Origin: a virus
IMG/VR virus record: IMGVR_UViG_3300046727_000402
Span: 1-47,400 of that record
Reading direction: 5' to 3' (one strand)
Length of the DNA stretch: 47,400 nucleotides
In this document: piece by piece, positions 23,950 through 33,270 of the stretch
How positions within the stretch are numbered: position 1 is the stretch's first letter
Layout: each line of letters opens with the position of its first letter
Program-made: the position numbers and the translations under genes
Notes under the pieces: generated by a model
Told to the model about the DNA's origin: nothing
Databases searched by the model: none
The model's input: only the letters and a program-made list of their open reading frames with translations

Positions 23950-25590
23950 GTGAGCGGGAGTGTGAAAGGGCTCTGTATGACGCTCAAACGCCTGACCCAA
24001 TTCGGCATGCCTCTGCATGGACGACCCCAGCAGAGTGCGACGACGGTGCGGCTGGTGCCGTTGACGCAAGGCATGTCCGCCAACCGGCCGTATACCAACG
24101 AACCGCCCGCGTCCGCCTCCAGTCTTGTCAACTTCCTGCCGATCAACGGCGCCCTGATCCCCCGCTCCCGCCTCTCCAGCATCGCCACGATTGGACGCCC
24201 GAATCAGATTGTCGGCATGATCGAAGGGATTCATAGCGGCGCACTCGATACGTCCCGGCTCTGGATGGTGGCGACCGGGTCGGCCAGCACAGACAATCTT
24301 CTCGCGATGACCGTGGGCGGTGTCGTGAGCCAGGCGAGTTTCGTCTCGTCTGGCGGTATCGGAACCGCGCCCTCATGGGCGATTGCAAGTGCGCGCCCCA
24401 GTTTCGCTTTTTATCCTTCGGTCTTCGATTCGTCGAATGTGCTGGATGATCTGCTCCTGATCGCGCTCCCGAAGCCGATCACGTCGGCGGAAACGCTCTT
24501 GGCGGCCGGGCTCACCCTCACCGGCCCGATCTATTCCTATCTGACCAACGCGCCGAAGGCGAGATACGTCTTCAGCTATGACGATTTCGTGGTCGCCTGG
24601 AACGTCTTCGATGCCACCGGCACGGCCCAACAGCGCCGAGCCCAGTGGTGCGATCGGGGGAATCCCGGCGTCTGGACCGGTGGGAACTCGGGCTTCGAAG
24701 ATCTCCTGTCCATGAAAGGCTACGGGACCGGCGGCGCGGTCGTCGATAACCGGCTCATCCTGTTCTCAACGGATGAGATTTGGGTCGGAGTGCCCGCCAG
24801 CTATCCGGCGCAGTTCCAGTTCGCACCGCTTGATACCACCATAGGCTGCCCAGCCGAGAACAGTGGCACGGTGCAGAACACCGAACTCGGTCTCATCTTT
24901 CTCGGTTCGGACAACAATCTTCGGCTCTTGCCACGCGGCGGCGGTCTCTCGGTCATCATCAATCCGAGTATCGGCGTCTTCCTCCGCGAACGGGGACCGA
25001 TGGTCGATGGGGCCTGGGCCTGGTATGACGCGGACCGACGGCTCTATCATCTCATGCCCTTTATCGGCGGCGGGACGGCCGCGGGAATCATTGTCAATCT
25101 GAACACTGGCGAATGGGGCCAAGAGTATACCCAAGTCGGGGCCACGGCCGGCTGCTATGCCCGCACCGCGACGGCCGAGAAGATGTTTGCCGGCGATATT
25201 AACGGCTTCGTGTATTCCACCGATAGCCGGCTCCGTGGCGATACACTGCCGCCATCCACGGGTATTTCGGCGCTCACGGTCACGTCCCAGTTCCGATCGG
25301 AACCGTTAGGAATGGATCTCCCGGATGGTCGCCGGCAAGTGCTTCGCACGAACTGGGACTACCGGGCCACGAGCTCCGCGACCGCGACCGTCAACCTCTC
25401 CGGCGACTATGGGAACACGTTCCCGGTCGCGGCGACTCCGGTGACGCTGTCGGTGGCCTCGTTTGGACAGAGTCTCACGGTGGATAGCATCGTCGATGGC
25501 CCGGCGCCTGTCGTGGAATGGACCAGCGACACGACGGGATACGAACTGCATCGGGCCAGCGTCACGATGGCGCTCCGGGGCCGGCGATGA
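23950..25590 (+). CDS. Tail (nozzle or stabilisation) protein
   Basis: 546 residues from GTG at 23950, or 537 from ATG at 23977. The sequence is almost all beta strand with repeating short hydrophobic blocks (LSSIATIGRPNQIVGMIEG; WVGVPASYPAQFQF; RLYHLMPFIGGGTA; GFVYSTDSRLRG), compatible with a beta-propeller such as the P22 gp10-type tail nozzle. It is placed downstream of the carbohydrate island and resumes the structural codon usage. Assignment is by architecture. Confidence 0.6.
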   Translation: MSGSVKGLCMTLKRLTQFGMPLHGRPQQSATTVRLVPLTQGMSANRPYTNEPPASASSLVNFLPINGALIPRSRLSSIATIGRPNQIVGMIEGIHSGALDTSRLWMVATGSASTDNLLAMTVGGVVSQASFVSSGGIGTAPSWAIASARPSFAFYPSVFDSSNVLDDLLLIALPKPITSAETLLAAGLTLTGPIYSYLTNAPKARYVFSYDDFVVAWNVFDATGTAQQRRAQWCDRGNPGVWTGGNSGFEDLLSMKGYGTGGAVVDNRLILFSTDEIWVGVPASYPAQFQFAPLDTTIGCPAENSGTVQNTELGLIFLGSDNNLRLLPRGGGLSVIINPSIGVFLRERGPMVDGAWAWYDADRRLYHLMPFIGGGTAAGIIVNLNTGEWGQEYTQVGATAGCYARTATAEKMFAGDINGFVYSTDSRLRGDTLPPSTGISALTVTSQFRSEPLGMDLPDGRRQVLRTNWDYRATSSATATVNLSGDYGNTFPVAATPVTLSVASFGQSLTVDSIVDGPAPVVEWTSDTTGYELHRASVTMALRGRR

Positions 25591-25841
25591 GACTCCCGCC
25601 AGTGCCGAGCACGATTAGCGGGGACGTGGGCCGCTATCTGAACCAGCTCGTGAACGCGCTCAATAGCGAGATGCCGATCTCGGTCTTTAGTGGCACCACC
25701 CCGGAAAGCGTCTGGACCGGTGTCGCGGGGAACATCGTCGTCAATGTCGGGAGCGCGAGCACGAATACGCGGCTCTGGGTGAAAGCCGGGTCGCCCACCG
25801 TGCAGAGCCGGACGAGCTGGTTCGCGGTGCGGATCGGATGA
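25587..25841 (+). CDS. Small virion-associated protein
   Basis: 84 residues from the ATG that overlaps the previous stop (ATGA). The pattern is an N-terminal helix (GRYLNQLVNALNSEM) and a beta-rich C-terminal half (NIVVNVGSASTNTRLWVKAGS) frequently seen in short phage proteins that follow tail genes. Function unknown. Confidence 0.7.
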   Translation: MRLPPVPSTISGDVGRYLNQLVNALNSEMPISVFSGTTPESVWTGVAGNIVVNVGSASTNTRLWVKAGSPTVQSRTSWFAVRIG

Positions 25842-26437
25842 CAGCGCACACACGGGAACGGACGACGCTCGCAGCGGTTGTGATCGCGACCGATCGCCGG
25901 GTCGCGCTGCTCGATCGTATTCTCGATTCGATCCAGGATTGTGACGAATGCGTGATCGTTGGCAACTGGCCCGCGAATACGTCTCGTGTCGATTATCGCT
26001 ACTATCAGGTGCCGGGAATCACGCATACGACGCTCGATGCCCTGATGCGTCGGGACGTGGGTTGGATCGTGACGGATGCCGATGCGGTGCTCTTTCTTTC
26101 AGACGATCATCGGCTTGATCCAGGATTTGTGCCGGCGTATCATGCGCACTACGCCACAGATCAGAGTTGGGATTTCTTGGGACCGACACGCTATACGGTT
26201 CGTGATGGGCAACGGATCTGGCTCAATAACGGCAGAGACGAGCAGTATATCGGCGGTCACGGCGGGATCTACCGTCGTCGCTGCGCGCGGGCGCTGCCCT
26301 GGATGACGGCGCCACATCATCCCAACTGGGATCTCTTACACGCCCATTTATTGCAGCAGCAAGGACTCCGATTGCGTCACGCGGACCGCGACGTAGCCAT
26401 CGAAGACATCGAACCGGGTGCGCAGCCATGGAAATAG
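25838..26437 (+). CDS. Glycosyltransferase-like protein
   Basis: 199 residues, ATGA-coupled to the preceding gene. The sequence runs AAVVIATDRRVALLDRIL, CDECVIVGNW, GWIVTDADAVLFLSDDHRL with the acidic DxD-like run, and IGGHGGIYRRR. This matches a compact GT-A nucleotide-sugar-binding domain as in other phage glycosyltransferases. It lies between structural genes, which suggests modification of virion or of the host surface in the late phase. Confidence 0.65.
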   Translation: MTAHTRERTTLAAVVIATDRRVALLDRILDSIQDCDECVIVGNWPANTSRVDYRYYQVPGITHTTLDALMRRDVGWIVTDADAVLFLSDDHRLDPGFVPAYHAHYATDQSWDFLGPTRYTVRDGQRIWLNNGRDEQYIGGHGGIYRRRCARALPWMTAPHHPNWDLLHAHLLQQQGLRLRHADRDVAIEDIEPGAQPWK

Positions 26438-26616
26438 CGACGGAAGAATGCCTCCTTGAATGGGAGAAATATCTAGCGGAATGGGAAGACACGATCTATG
26501 CTAGGTTATTCGCACCGCGCCAGATTTCAAAAGATGCGGCCCTGACCTGCTGGTTCGTGAACCGGCTCCGCAACGCGATTCCTGATGAGGACGCTGGCAA
26601 TGAACCCTGGAAGTAA
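26428..26616 (+). CDS. Small acidic helical protein
   Basis: 62 residues, overlapping the end of the glycosyltransferase-like gene by 10 bases. It begins with an acidic amphipathic helix (ATEECLLEWEKYLAEWED). No domain recognised. Confidence 0.6.
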   Translation: MEIATEECLLEWEKYLAEWEDTIYARLFAPRQISKDAALTCWFVNRLRNAIPDEDAGNEPWK

Positions 26617-26618
26617 CC

Positions 26619-26948
26619 ATGCCTGGTGATCTTCTACATTTGCATCGCAAACTCGACCGGCTCACGTTGCTGGTTGCCACGATGTTCGACGCGCAACAAC
26701 GCGCTTTTCATACCCTCGATGTGGAGATCCACCAGATGGCCGGAGAACTGGATGCCCTGACCGCGCAGGTCGCGGCGAATACCGATGCCGAACAGTCGGC
26801 AATTACGCTTCTCACCAGCCTGCATCAGCTCTTGGCGGACGCGATCGCCAGCGGTGATCCGGCGAAGCTGACCGCGTTGCGGGATCAGCTCGCGACCAGT
26901 AAGGACGCGCTGGCCGCTGCGGTCGTTGCGAATACGCCGGTCGCGTGA
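26619..26948 (+). CDS. Coiled-coil protein of phage tail regions
   Basis: 109 residues, almost entirely helical with heptads. LDALTAQVAANTDAEQSAI followed by GDPAKLTALRDQL and ALAAAVVANTP is a recurrent layout of short coiled-coil proteins in phage tail modules. These often trimerise, but their function is not established. GTG of the next gene overlaps its stop. Confidence 0.75.
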   Translation: MPGDLLHLHRKLDRLTLLVATMFDAQQRAFHTLDVEIHQMAGELDALTAQVAANTDAEQSAITLLTSLHQLLADAIASGDPAKLTALRDQLATSKDALAAAVVANTPVA

Positions 26949-27571
26949 CGGCAACGCTCGACGTCACATACGGTAATCTTGCCCCAGCGGACGCGGAACG
27001 CATGGCCCGCGCCGCTTGGGGCGGGCCCGTGCTGGAGCATCATCCCGGGTCAACGGAGCCTTGGATCTCGCGGCTCGTGGCAGATTTCGTCATCGCCACG
27101 GGCGCGCGGTCCGTCCTGGAGACGGGCGGCTACCTCGGGGCCACGAGCATCATGCTAGCGGATGCGCTCATTGAGCTCGGCGGTGGGAGTCTCACTGCCT
27201 GCGAAATCGACAGCGAGCGTGCCACGGCGATCCATGATCGACTGACGGATCGTCGCATATCCCGCAATGCGAAAGCCTTTCAATATGTCGTCTATGCGGG
27301 CGATGTGAGGCAGTTTCTTCGAACGACGACCGCCCTCTTTGAGGTCGCCTTCGTGGACGATTGCCACGAAGAGAAGCACGTCCGCGACGAACTGGCGCTC
27401 CTGCTGCCGAAGATGCGGCCCGGTGGCCTGGTGTTGATGCACGATGTCGTCGGTCTCTGCCCCGGCAACCGGGAGCCGCTCGGCTGCGTGTGCGAGGAGT
27501 TCGGCGGGACGGTGCTCGACCTGCCACGTATGGGACCGGCCGGCGGCCTCGGGCTAATCCAGTGCGCATAA
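26945..27571 (+). CDS. Class I SAM-dependent methyltransferase
   Basis: 208 residues from a GTG overlapping the previous stop. VLETGGYLGATSIMLADAL is motif I (SAM glycine loop; residues ~57-75), LTACEIDSERA carries the acidic motif II residue, and VAFVDDCHEEKHV plus GGLVLMHDVV complete the O-methyltransferase-like fold. Targets of such phage enzymes include sugars, so it may act with the carbohydrate genes upstream. Substrate unknown. Confidence 0.8.
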   Translation: MTATLDVTYGNLAPADAERMARAAWGGPVLEHHPGSTEPWISRLVADFVIATGARSVLETGGYLGATSIMLADALIELGGGSLTACEIDSERATAIHDRLTDRRISRNAKAFQYVVYAGDVRQFLRTTTALFEVAFVDDCHEEKHVRDELALLLPKMRPGGLVLMHDVVGLCPGNREPLGCVCEEFGGTVLDLPRMGPAGGLGLIQCA

Positions 27572-27819
27572 TTGAGAGTACCGCGCCCAATGCCTTGCGC
27601 GAACTAGCTCGTCTCATTGAGAGAAGCCACGAAGGCACGTTACCGAAAACTCAAGAGCAGATGATACATCTTCATGATCTCTTGGCGTTTTCGTCGCATG
27701 CCTGCGCATGGTATCTCAACGTCCTTCATGAGGATATGTCATTCCACGGCTTTCCATGCACAAGCGTCGATCATTTTGAGATGACGGTTCATAAAGATGA
27801 GTCCGATGATCGTCGCTAA
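27562..27819 (+). CDS. Small hypothetical protein
   Basis: 85 residues from the GTG at 27562, overlapping the methyltransferase gene by 10 bases. The helical segment ALRELARLIERSHEGT and the His/Met-rich MIHLHDLLAFSSHACAW stand out. Codon use is AT-richer than both neighbours. Function not recognised; the overlap of 23 bases with the next gene supports expression in the operon. Confidence 0.6.
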   Translation: MRIIESTAPNALRELARLIERSHEGTLPKTQEQMIHLHDLLAFSSHACAWYLNVLHEDMSFHGFPCTSVDHFEMTVHKDESDDRR

Positions 27820-28414
27820 ACCAGCTAACTGGGACGTGGGCGATCCGAACCGTATTACCACTCTCATTGACACCTTCGTTGCCAATCCCCGCTTCGCCAC
27901 CTACCCGTGGCCCGACGACATTCGCCGCACCCATGCGGTCCAAACCTTAGGCAACCCGGGCAACCTGGTCTTCGAGGCATGGAAAGATGGGCAGTTTTGC
28001 GGTATCTTGTTGCTAGAGCACATTATCCCGTTCGTGGACGCCAGCTTCCATTTCCTATTTGTGGACCATGATCTGGTCGGGAAACGGGCGCTGATCGTCA
28101 ACTTTCTGGGCACCTGTTTTCGGGACATGGGCTTCCACCGTCTCAGTATGGAAGTGCCGGATTTCCCCAACAAGGAACGTCGCCGCCGGCAAGAATCCTC
28201 CCTGCTCAGGTTTCTCCGCGACTCGCTCGGGTTCCGTTATGAGGGCGAGGAACGCGCCCGGAGCAAGGAATTGTCGGACGTGCTGTCGAACGAGTGGGTG
28301 GCGAAACAGGGTAGCCGGCGCAGCCAAGCGCATTTCGATGGCGAGACCTGGCGCGATATTGTACTCCTGAGGCTCCTGGCCTCGGAGTGGGAGTCTAAAT
28401 TCGGGGGGAGCTAG
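27797..28414 (+). CDS. GNAT-like acetyltransferase-fold protein
   Basis: 205 residues. The order FEAWKDGQFCGILLLEHI, a beta strand FHFLFVDHDL, then GKRALIVNFLGTCFRDMGFHRLSMEVPDFPN and FLRDSLGFRYEGEERARS follows a GNAT fold: the strand with V-F-V-D, the helix after the acetyl-CoA loop position, and the C-terminal GF-x-YEGE strand. The canonical Q/RxxGxG/A loop is replaced by HDLVGKRA. It lies just before the internal-protein genes, and a virion-linked role is possible. Confidence 0.65.
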   Translation: MSPMIVAKPANWDVGDPNRITTLIDTFVANPRFATYPWPDDIRRTHAVQTLGNPGNLVFEAWKDGQFCGILLLEHIIPFVDASFHFLFVDHDLVGKRALIVNFLGTCFRDMGFHRLSMEVPDFPNKERRRRQESSLLRFLRDSLGFRYEGEERARSKELSDVLSNEWVAKQGSRRSQAHFDGETWRDIVLLRLLASEWESKFGGS

Positions 28415-29749
28415 ATGCCGCAAGCGATTGCCGGACCTGTAATTGCCACGGTGGCTGGCGGCCTCGCCAATAAACTCTTCGGCGGCCATGGCCAGACCAC
28501 CACGCAACTCCCCGCCGATATGCAGGGCATGCGGTCCAACCAGATTCAACTCCTCAATTATCTCACTGGATTCGGCGGGATGCCCGCCGCGATGGGCGGG
28601 GCGATCCCGCCGATGCCCCATAATCCCGCCGAGCAGATCCGATGGATTCAACAGTACGGCTCAGCCGCCAAGCAGCGGCAGGCTGGCGGGATGCCAGGCA
28701 CGCCGCAAGCCGGATGGGGCGCCCAACCTCAGCAGGGCCAGCCACTCGGCCAGTATAACTATGCCAGTGGCGGCTATGTCTCTGGTCCTGGGGGTCCCAA
28801 GAGCGATGCCATCGATGCGAAGCTCTCGAATGGTGAAGGGGTCCTGACGGCAGAGGCGGTCAATGCGTTGGGCGGCCCGTCCATCGTGCAGGTGCTCAAC
28901 CTGCTCGGCGCGATGCATCAACACTCTTCGGCTGGGGCACCGCAGCATTTCGCCAATGGCGGGATCGCGGGGGACAACTGGCTGACCCAGAACTTTCCCC
29001 AACTTCGCGCGCCCCCGGCGCCGGCCCAGGCTCCCAGCCTATCGATGGACCCCCGCGGGATGGGCGGGATGCCGCAACTCCCAACTGGTAGCATGGGGGG
29101 CGGGCCCGGCGCGCCGCCGACGCCGGATGCCCAGCTTAAGAGCCCGAACCAGCAGCGATTCGAGGGCATCTACGGCCAACTCGGCATTCCTACGACTGCC
29201 CTCCAGCGACAGTCCGTGGGAGGAATGCAGCAGTTCCTCGCGAGCGATCCCTATGGACAGGCCCGATCGGCGCTCAACCAGATCCTCGGCGACCCCGGCG
29301 GCGCCTTCCGGCCCGACTTCTCCCGGGCGCTCGCCCAGGCGAACCAGACGGGGGGACGGTTCGGCAGCCAGAATGCGATGTTGAACGCCCAGGCTTTGAA
29401 CGATTACAACTCTGCCGCCCTGAAACAGCAACTCGGCGCCGCCCAAGGTATCCAAGGTCTTGGCGCGCAACAGGCGAATGACCTGACGGGCGGCTATAAC
29501 ATGGGCCAGCAGTACGCCAACCAGCTCGCCAGCGGGCAGCAACAGGCCATCCAAATGCTCAACCAAGCGCTTGGGACGGCCCAACAGGCGACGTTCGGCG
29601 CGCCGACCCAGCAACAGCCCTCGGACTTCGGCCAGTTTATGCAGGGCGCCGGCAGCGTCGCGCAACTCTTGCCGTTCCTGAATTCAGGGGCCAATCAACA
29701 GAGCAGTGCTCCTGGCTACCAAAACACTAACTGGATCTATCGCAAATGA
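28415..29749 (+). CDS. Internal virion / ejection-type protein, Gln- and Gly-rich
   Basis: 444 residues, starting immediately after the previous stop with GGGGGAG upstream. Residues 1-35 include a hydrophobic glycine-rich stretch (AIAGPVIATVAGGLANKLFGG). The remainder is very rich in Gln, Gly, Ala and Pro, with NYASGGYVSGPGGPKSD, a motif of phage tail-tip and ejection proteins, and a long helical C-terminus (AQALNDYNSAALKQQLGAAQ). It heads a three-gene block of similar products. Confidence 0.6.
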   Translation: MPQAIAGPVIATVAGGLANKLFGGHGQTTTQLPADMQGMRSNQIQLLNYLTGFGGMPAAMGGAIPPMPHNPAEQIRWIQQYGSAAKQRQAGGMPGTPQAGWGAQPQQGQPLGQYNYASGGYVSGPGGPKSDAIDAKLSNGEGVLTAEAVNALGGPSIVQVLNLLGAMHQHSSAGAPQHFANGGIAGDNWLTQNFPQLRAPPAPAQAPSLSMDPRGMGGMPQLPTGSMGGGPGAPPTPDAQLKSPNQQRFEGIYGQLGIPTTALQRQSVGGMQQFLASDPYGQARSALNQILGDPGGAFRPDFSRALAQANQTGGRFGSQNAMLNAQALNDYNSAALKQQLGAAQGIQGLGAQQANDLTGGYNMGQQYANQLASGQQQAIQMLNQALGTAQQATFGAPTQQQPSDFGQFMQGAGSVAQLLPFLNSGANQQSSAPGYQNTNWIYRK

Positions 29750-30918
29750 CGGCGCCCTTTCCGCCGTATCTGCCGCAACTCGCCGTGCCGGACGTGCGGC
29801 CGGGGCCGTTCCAGCCGGGACCGACCGGCGGCGACTCCTTCGCGCAAGCCGGCGGCGATCTCGGCAAGGTCTTGATGGCGTTGCGTCAGTTGTCGCAAAC
29901 GTCACAGATCGAGAATCGCCAGATCGATGTGCATAAGCAACTCGGGCTTGGGGAGATTGGAGCCAAGCAGGCAGAGATACAACAGAAAGCGGCGGAGGAA
30001 CAATACAAACAGCAGCAAGCCGCCGCGACCCAGCGCCGTGCGGATCAAGCGGGCTCGGCCTTTCTGCAAACGCTGCCACCCAACGTCCGTGCCGCGCTGG
30101 CGAATGCGCCGCCTGGCACGGTCCCTGGTCTCATGAAGTCCATGCAAGAGGCTGGTGTGGTTGGCGAGATGCCGGTAAGCCAACGAGAGATGGATCATTA
30201 TGCCGAATTGAAGAAGACTGATCCGGCGGCGGCCGCACAGTATTGGACGTTGATTCAGAAGCCGCCCGGGGCCGTGGTGAATCTCAATCCTGGCGAATCC
30301 GCCTACGGAAAAGGTCAGGGCGAGGCGGAATCCGGCGTCTTCAAGACCGCGCTGGAAGGCACACCGAAGTTACTGCAAAGCATGGACTTCGCGATGAAGG
30401 CGCGGCAAACCGCCAAGACGGCGGTCACGGGATTCGGAGCCAATGCCAAGTTGAATGTTTCGCGGGCTCTTGCGGCTTTTGGTGGCAAATCCTCGGGCGA
30501 TAAAGCGACGGATACTCAGCTCTTGGAGAAGCTCGCCCAGGATCGTGTACTTGCGCTGCTGGCTTCGCATTCGACTGGGATTACGCGCTTGACTAATCAA
30601 GAGCTGCAATTTCTGACGTCGGTCTCTGGCGGTGACATCACGATGCAGCCTGAAGCCATCACGAAGATTCATACGATTAATCTGGGCTCGGACGTGCGCC
30701 AAATGCAGGGCTGGATCGACGAACTGCGGCAACAGGCGATTGATTATCCCGCCTACGCGGGCCCAGCACTCGCGCGGGCGAAGGCCATTGAGCAGCAGTT
30801 GCAGCCTCGGCTGAAGGCGTATAACGGATATGTACAAGAGGAAGCCCAACAGGAACAAAACCTAAACAAGACCATCGATCAGTTTCGGAAGAAGGCGCTG
30901 GGAGGGCAACAGCCATGA
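29746..30918 (+). CDS. Internal virion / ejection-type protein
   Basis: 390 residues, ATGA-coupled to the genes on both sides. After a Pro-rich N-terminus it is mostly helical and Gln/Ala-rich (GAKQAEIQQKAAEEQYKQQQ near residue 75), with a C-terminal coiled coil. The three-gene cluster 28415-33167 occupies the place of the ejection proteins that short-tailed phages inject with DNA to bridge the cell envelope. No tape-measure pattern is seen. Confidence 0.6.
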   Translation: MTAPFPPYLPQLAVPDVRPGPFQPGPTGGDSFAQAGGDLGKVLMALRQLSQTSQIENRQIDVHKQLGLGEIGAKQAEIQQKAAEEQYKQQQAAATQRRADQAGSAFLQTLPPNVRAALANAPPGTVPGLMKSMQEAGVVGEMPVSQREMDHYAELKKTDPAAAAQYWTLIQKPPGAVVNLNPGESAYGKGQGEAESGVFKTALEGTPKLLQSMDFAMKARQTAKTAVTGFGANAKLNVSRALAAFGGKSSGDKATDTQLLEKLAQDRVLALLASHSTGITRLTNQELQFLTSVSGGDITMQPEAITKIHTINLGSDVRQMQGWIDELRQQAIDYPAYAGPALARAKAIEQQLQPRLKAYNGYVQEEAQQEQNLNKTIDQFRKKALGGQQP

Positions 30919-33167
30919 CCGCACCTGGCCGTCCCATGCAGGATAGCACGCCAGGGCCGGATCTCCATGATACGCCCGAGCAAATGCAGGCCGTCCTCGC
31001 AGAGATGCGGCGACAAAAAGCCGATTCTCTTATTCCTGCCTATCTCGCGCGGAATGGAATCACATCGAACCCAGGCCCTCCAGGTGGCACGCCACGCCAA
31101 CCGTGGTCGGCGCAAGATTTCGTCCACGGTCTCGGCGTCTCGGCACGAGGTGTAATCTCTGGGCTAGAAAGTCTCGTACATATGCCGGGCAATGTCGTCA
31201 CAGGAGCGGAAGCGGCCTTGGCGCGACATTTCATTGATCCCGCCACCGGCGACGCCATTCAACAATTGGGGCAGCGTTACGCCGGGGCTGGACCGAATAT
31301 TCTCGCCGATAAGATGGGACTTCCGCAGTACGACCCTGGACTCCAAACCGCACTCGGCCATGTGGTGGAAGGCACGGCTTCTGGGGTGCCGTTTGGTGGT
31401 CTGGCCGCCTTGGCCGGAGCATCGGGTGCTGGGGGCAGCGAAACAGCGAAAGCCCTCGGCGCGGGCCCACGTGGTCAAGCGATTGCCGGCGTCGTCGCTA
31501 GCGTGGCGGTGCCAGCGATTCAGGCCGGCGCGACAACGCTGCTCCAAAAGCTCATTGCGGGGACGGAAGAACAGCGGCAAACGTCCCAAGCGCTCCGCAG
31601 CATATTAGTTGAGGGATCTGGCGAAGGAAATCCAGGGACGATCGGACAAGTCTCACCCAAAGCCCAGGCATTAGAAAACAAACTGCGTCAGAGCAATCCG
31701 GATGCGTTTCGCCAAGCGTTGGCCAATCAGGAAACGGGACTCCAACAACGAGCCCAATCCGTCTTAGATGTTGGCCCCAATGATCCTGAGGCGGCCGGTC
31801 AAGCCATGAAAGTGGGCATCGAAGGCCCACCACCGACTCGGTTACTCGCCAATCAGAGCAAAATTGACGCAATCATCGCGACCGGCAACAAAGGTCCAGC
31901 CACCGAAATTGTGTCGAATGCGCCGGTGACGCAGGGCTTTATCCCCAAATTCCGGCGCACATCGGAAGCGTTGTATCAGCGTGCGATCAGTATGGTTCCG
32001 GACGAGACGCCGGTGACGCCGCAGAACCTATATACTTGGCTCAAAGGTCGTCTCGCCCAAAAAGAATTTGATCCGCAATCGCTCTTGGATCTCAAAGACC
32101 CGGAATCGACGCAAATCTTGCAGCAGCTTCACGACAACTTGGCGACGAAGTATCCGAACGGAACACCGTTCGCAACGCTCTGGAACCTGCGGAAGGCGCT
32201 TGACGATGACATTACGAGTTTTAGTTCGCTCGCCCAAGCCGCCTCTCCGAAGAAGCAACAGACGTTGATTCAGCTTCGGAGCGCGTTGACGAAAGATTTG
32301 GAAGTTGCTGTTATCCAGAACGGTGGCAAACCAGCGGCTGCCGCATGGAATCAAGCGCAATCGTACTATGCGAAACGCATGGATCAGATCGAGAGTATTT
32401 ATCAACCACTCATCGACAAGAATACCCCTGAGCAGATCTTTCAGGCGGCCCTGAGTGGCACGAAGCGCGGGGCGTCCATTGCTCGACAAGCGATGCGTCC
32501 CCTGAATCCCGAGCAAAAGCAATTAGTGCTCGGCTCAATTCTGAATGATATGATGACGAAAGCGACTCCAGCTGGACGGGTGGTCGATCTCGATAAACTC
32601 GTGACGAGATGGGAAGGTCTGACGCCGCAGATGCAAGGCGTTCTCTTACAGCATCTCGGAGCCGCCCACGCGAATAACTTGAATAGGGTCATGGATGCTG
32701 TCAAACTTATCAATCAGGCCGCCCCCTCGCTCGTGGCGATTGGGAAACCGGGCACGTTTGGAGTCGCGCAATCTGGCCTCGCGAAGCTCTTCAAAATGGC
32801 ACCCACCATAGGGAGCATGGGTGTCGGTGGTTCCGTGTCCGCAGGGATGCTCGGTCAAATATCGCCAGCGGCGGCTGTGGCCGGGACGGCGGTGTCGGGC
32901 ATGGTGGCGGGTGCGGATAAAATCACCTCGCAGTTGCTCGTGCGTGCGCTCACGTCACCCAAAACGACGGCGTGGCTTCTACAAACCGCGAGCATCCCTG
33001 CGGGAGCGTTAATTCCTGCCGCCGTGCAATTGGGTAAGACGGCACAACATTGGGATGACAAGGATAAAGCGGTTGCCCAAGATCTTTCAGATGCTATCAC
33101 GGCTGGTCTCAAAGGACCAGGAGCCTTCCTACCATCGCTCGCGCCGGATGCGACAGCGGTACATTAA
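30915..33167 (+). CDS. Large internal virion / ejection-type protein
   Basis: 750 residues, the longest gene product here and last of the late operon. It alternates hydrophobic small-residue segments that could insert into membranes (GLAALAGASGAGGS; GQAIAGVVASVAVPAIQ near residues 190-210; AAAVAGTAVSGMVAG near 655-670) with charged helices (TLIQLRSALTKDLEVAV). This matches the composition of large channel-forming ejection proteins. There is no lytic transglycosylase motif. A structured RNA element follows 10 bases after the stop. Confidence 0.6.
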   Translation: MTAPGRPMQDSTPGPDLHDTPEQMQAVLAEMRRQKADSLIPAYLARNGITSNPGPPGGTPRQPWSAQDFVHGLGVSARGVISGLESLVHMPGNVVTGAEAALARHFIDPATGDAIQQLGQRYAGAGPNILADKMGLPQYDPGLQTALGHVVEGTASGVPFGGLAALAGASGAGGSETAKALGAGPRGQAIAGVVASVAVPAIQAGATTLLQKLIAGTEEQRQTSQALRSILVEGSGEGNPGTIGQVSPKAQALENKLRQSNPDAFRQALANQETGLQQRAQSVLDVGPNDPEAAGQAMKVGIEGPPPTRLLANQSKIDAIIATGNKGPATEIVSNAPVTQGFIPKFRRTSEALYQRAISMVPDETPVTPQNLYTWLKGRLAQKEFDPQSLLDLKDPESTQILQQLHDNLATKYPNGTPFATLWNLRKALDDDITSFSSLAQAASPKKQQTLIQLRSALTKDLEVAVIQNGGKPAAAAWNQAQSYYAKRMDQIESIYQPLIDKNTPEQIFQAALSGTKRGASIARQAMRPLNPEQKQLVLGSILNDMMTKATPAGRVVDLDKLVTRWEGLTPQMQGVLLQHLGAAHANNLNRVMDAVKLINQAAPSLVAIGKPGTFGVAQSGLAKLFKMAPTIGSMGVGGSVSAGMLGQISPAAAVAGTAVSGMVAGADKITSQLLVRALTSPKTTAWLLQTASIPAGALIPAAVQLGKTAQHWDDKDKAVAQDLSDAITAGLKGPGAFLPSLAPDATAVH

Positions 33168-33177
33168 CGCCGGCGCT

Positions 33178-33253
33178 GGGTCCGTTTGAACTGTGACAAT
33201 TGGGGGTAGTGTCCTGCTTTGATTGTAACGGACCCTAGCCCTACCGCTGGGCT
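33178..33253 (+). terminator. Two-part RNA structure at the end of the late operon
   Basis: GGGTCCGTT (33178-33186) pairs with AACGGACCC (33227-33235) and, after a nine-base bulge, ACAAT (33196-33200) pairs with ATTGT (33222-33226), giving a 14-bp stem around a ~21-base loop. A second hairpin, AGCCC/GGGCT (33237-33241 and 33249-33253), follows at once. There is no long T-run. It could be a terminator between converging transcripts or a small stable RNA. Confidence 0.6.
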
Positions 33254-33270
33254 CTATCTACCCTTCTGGG

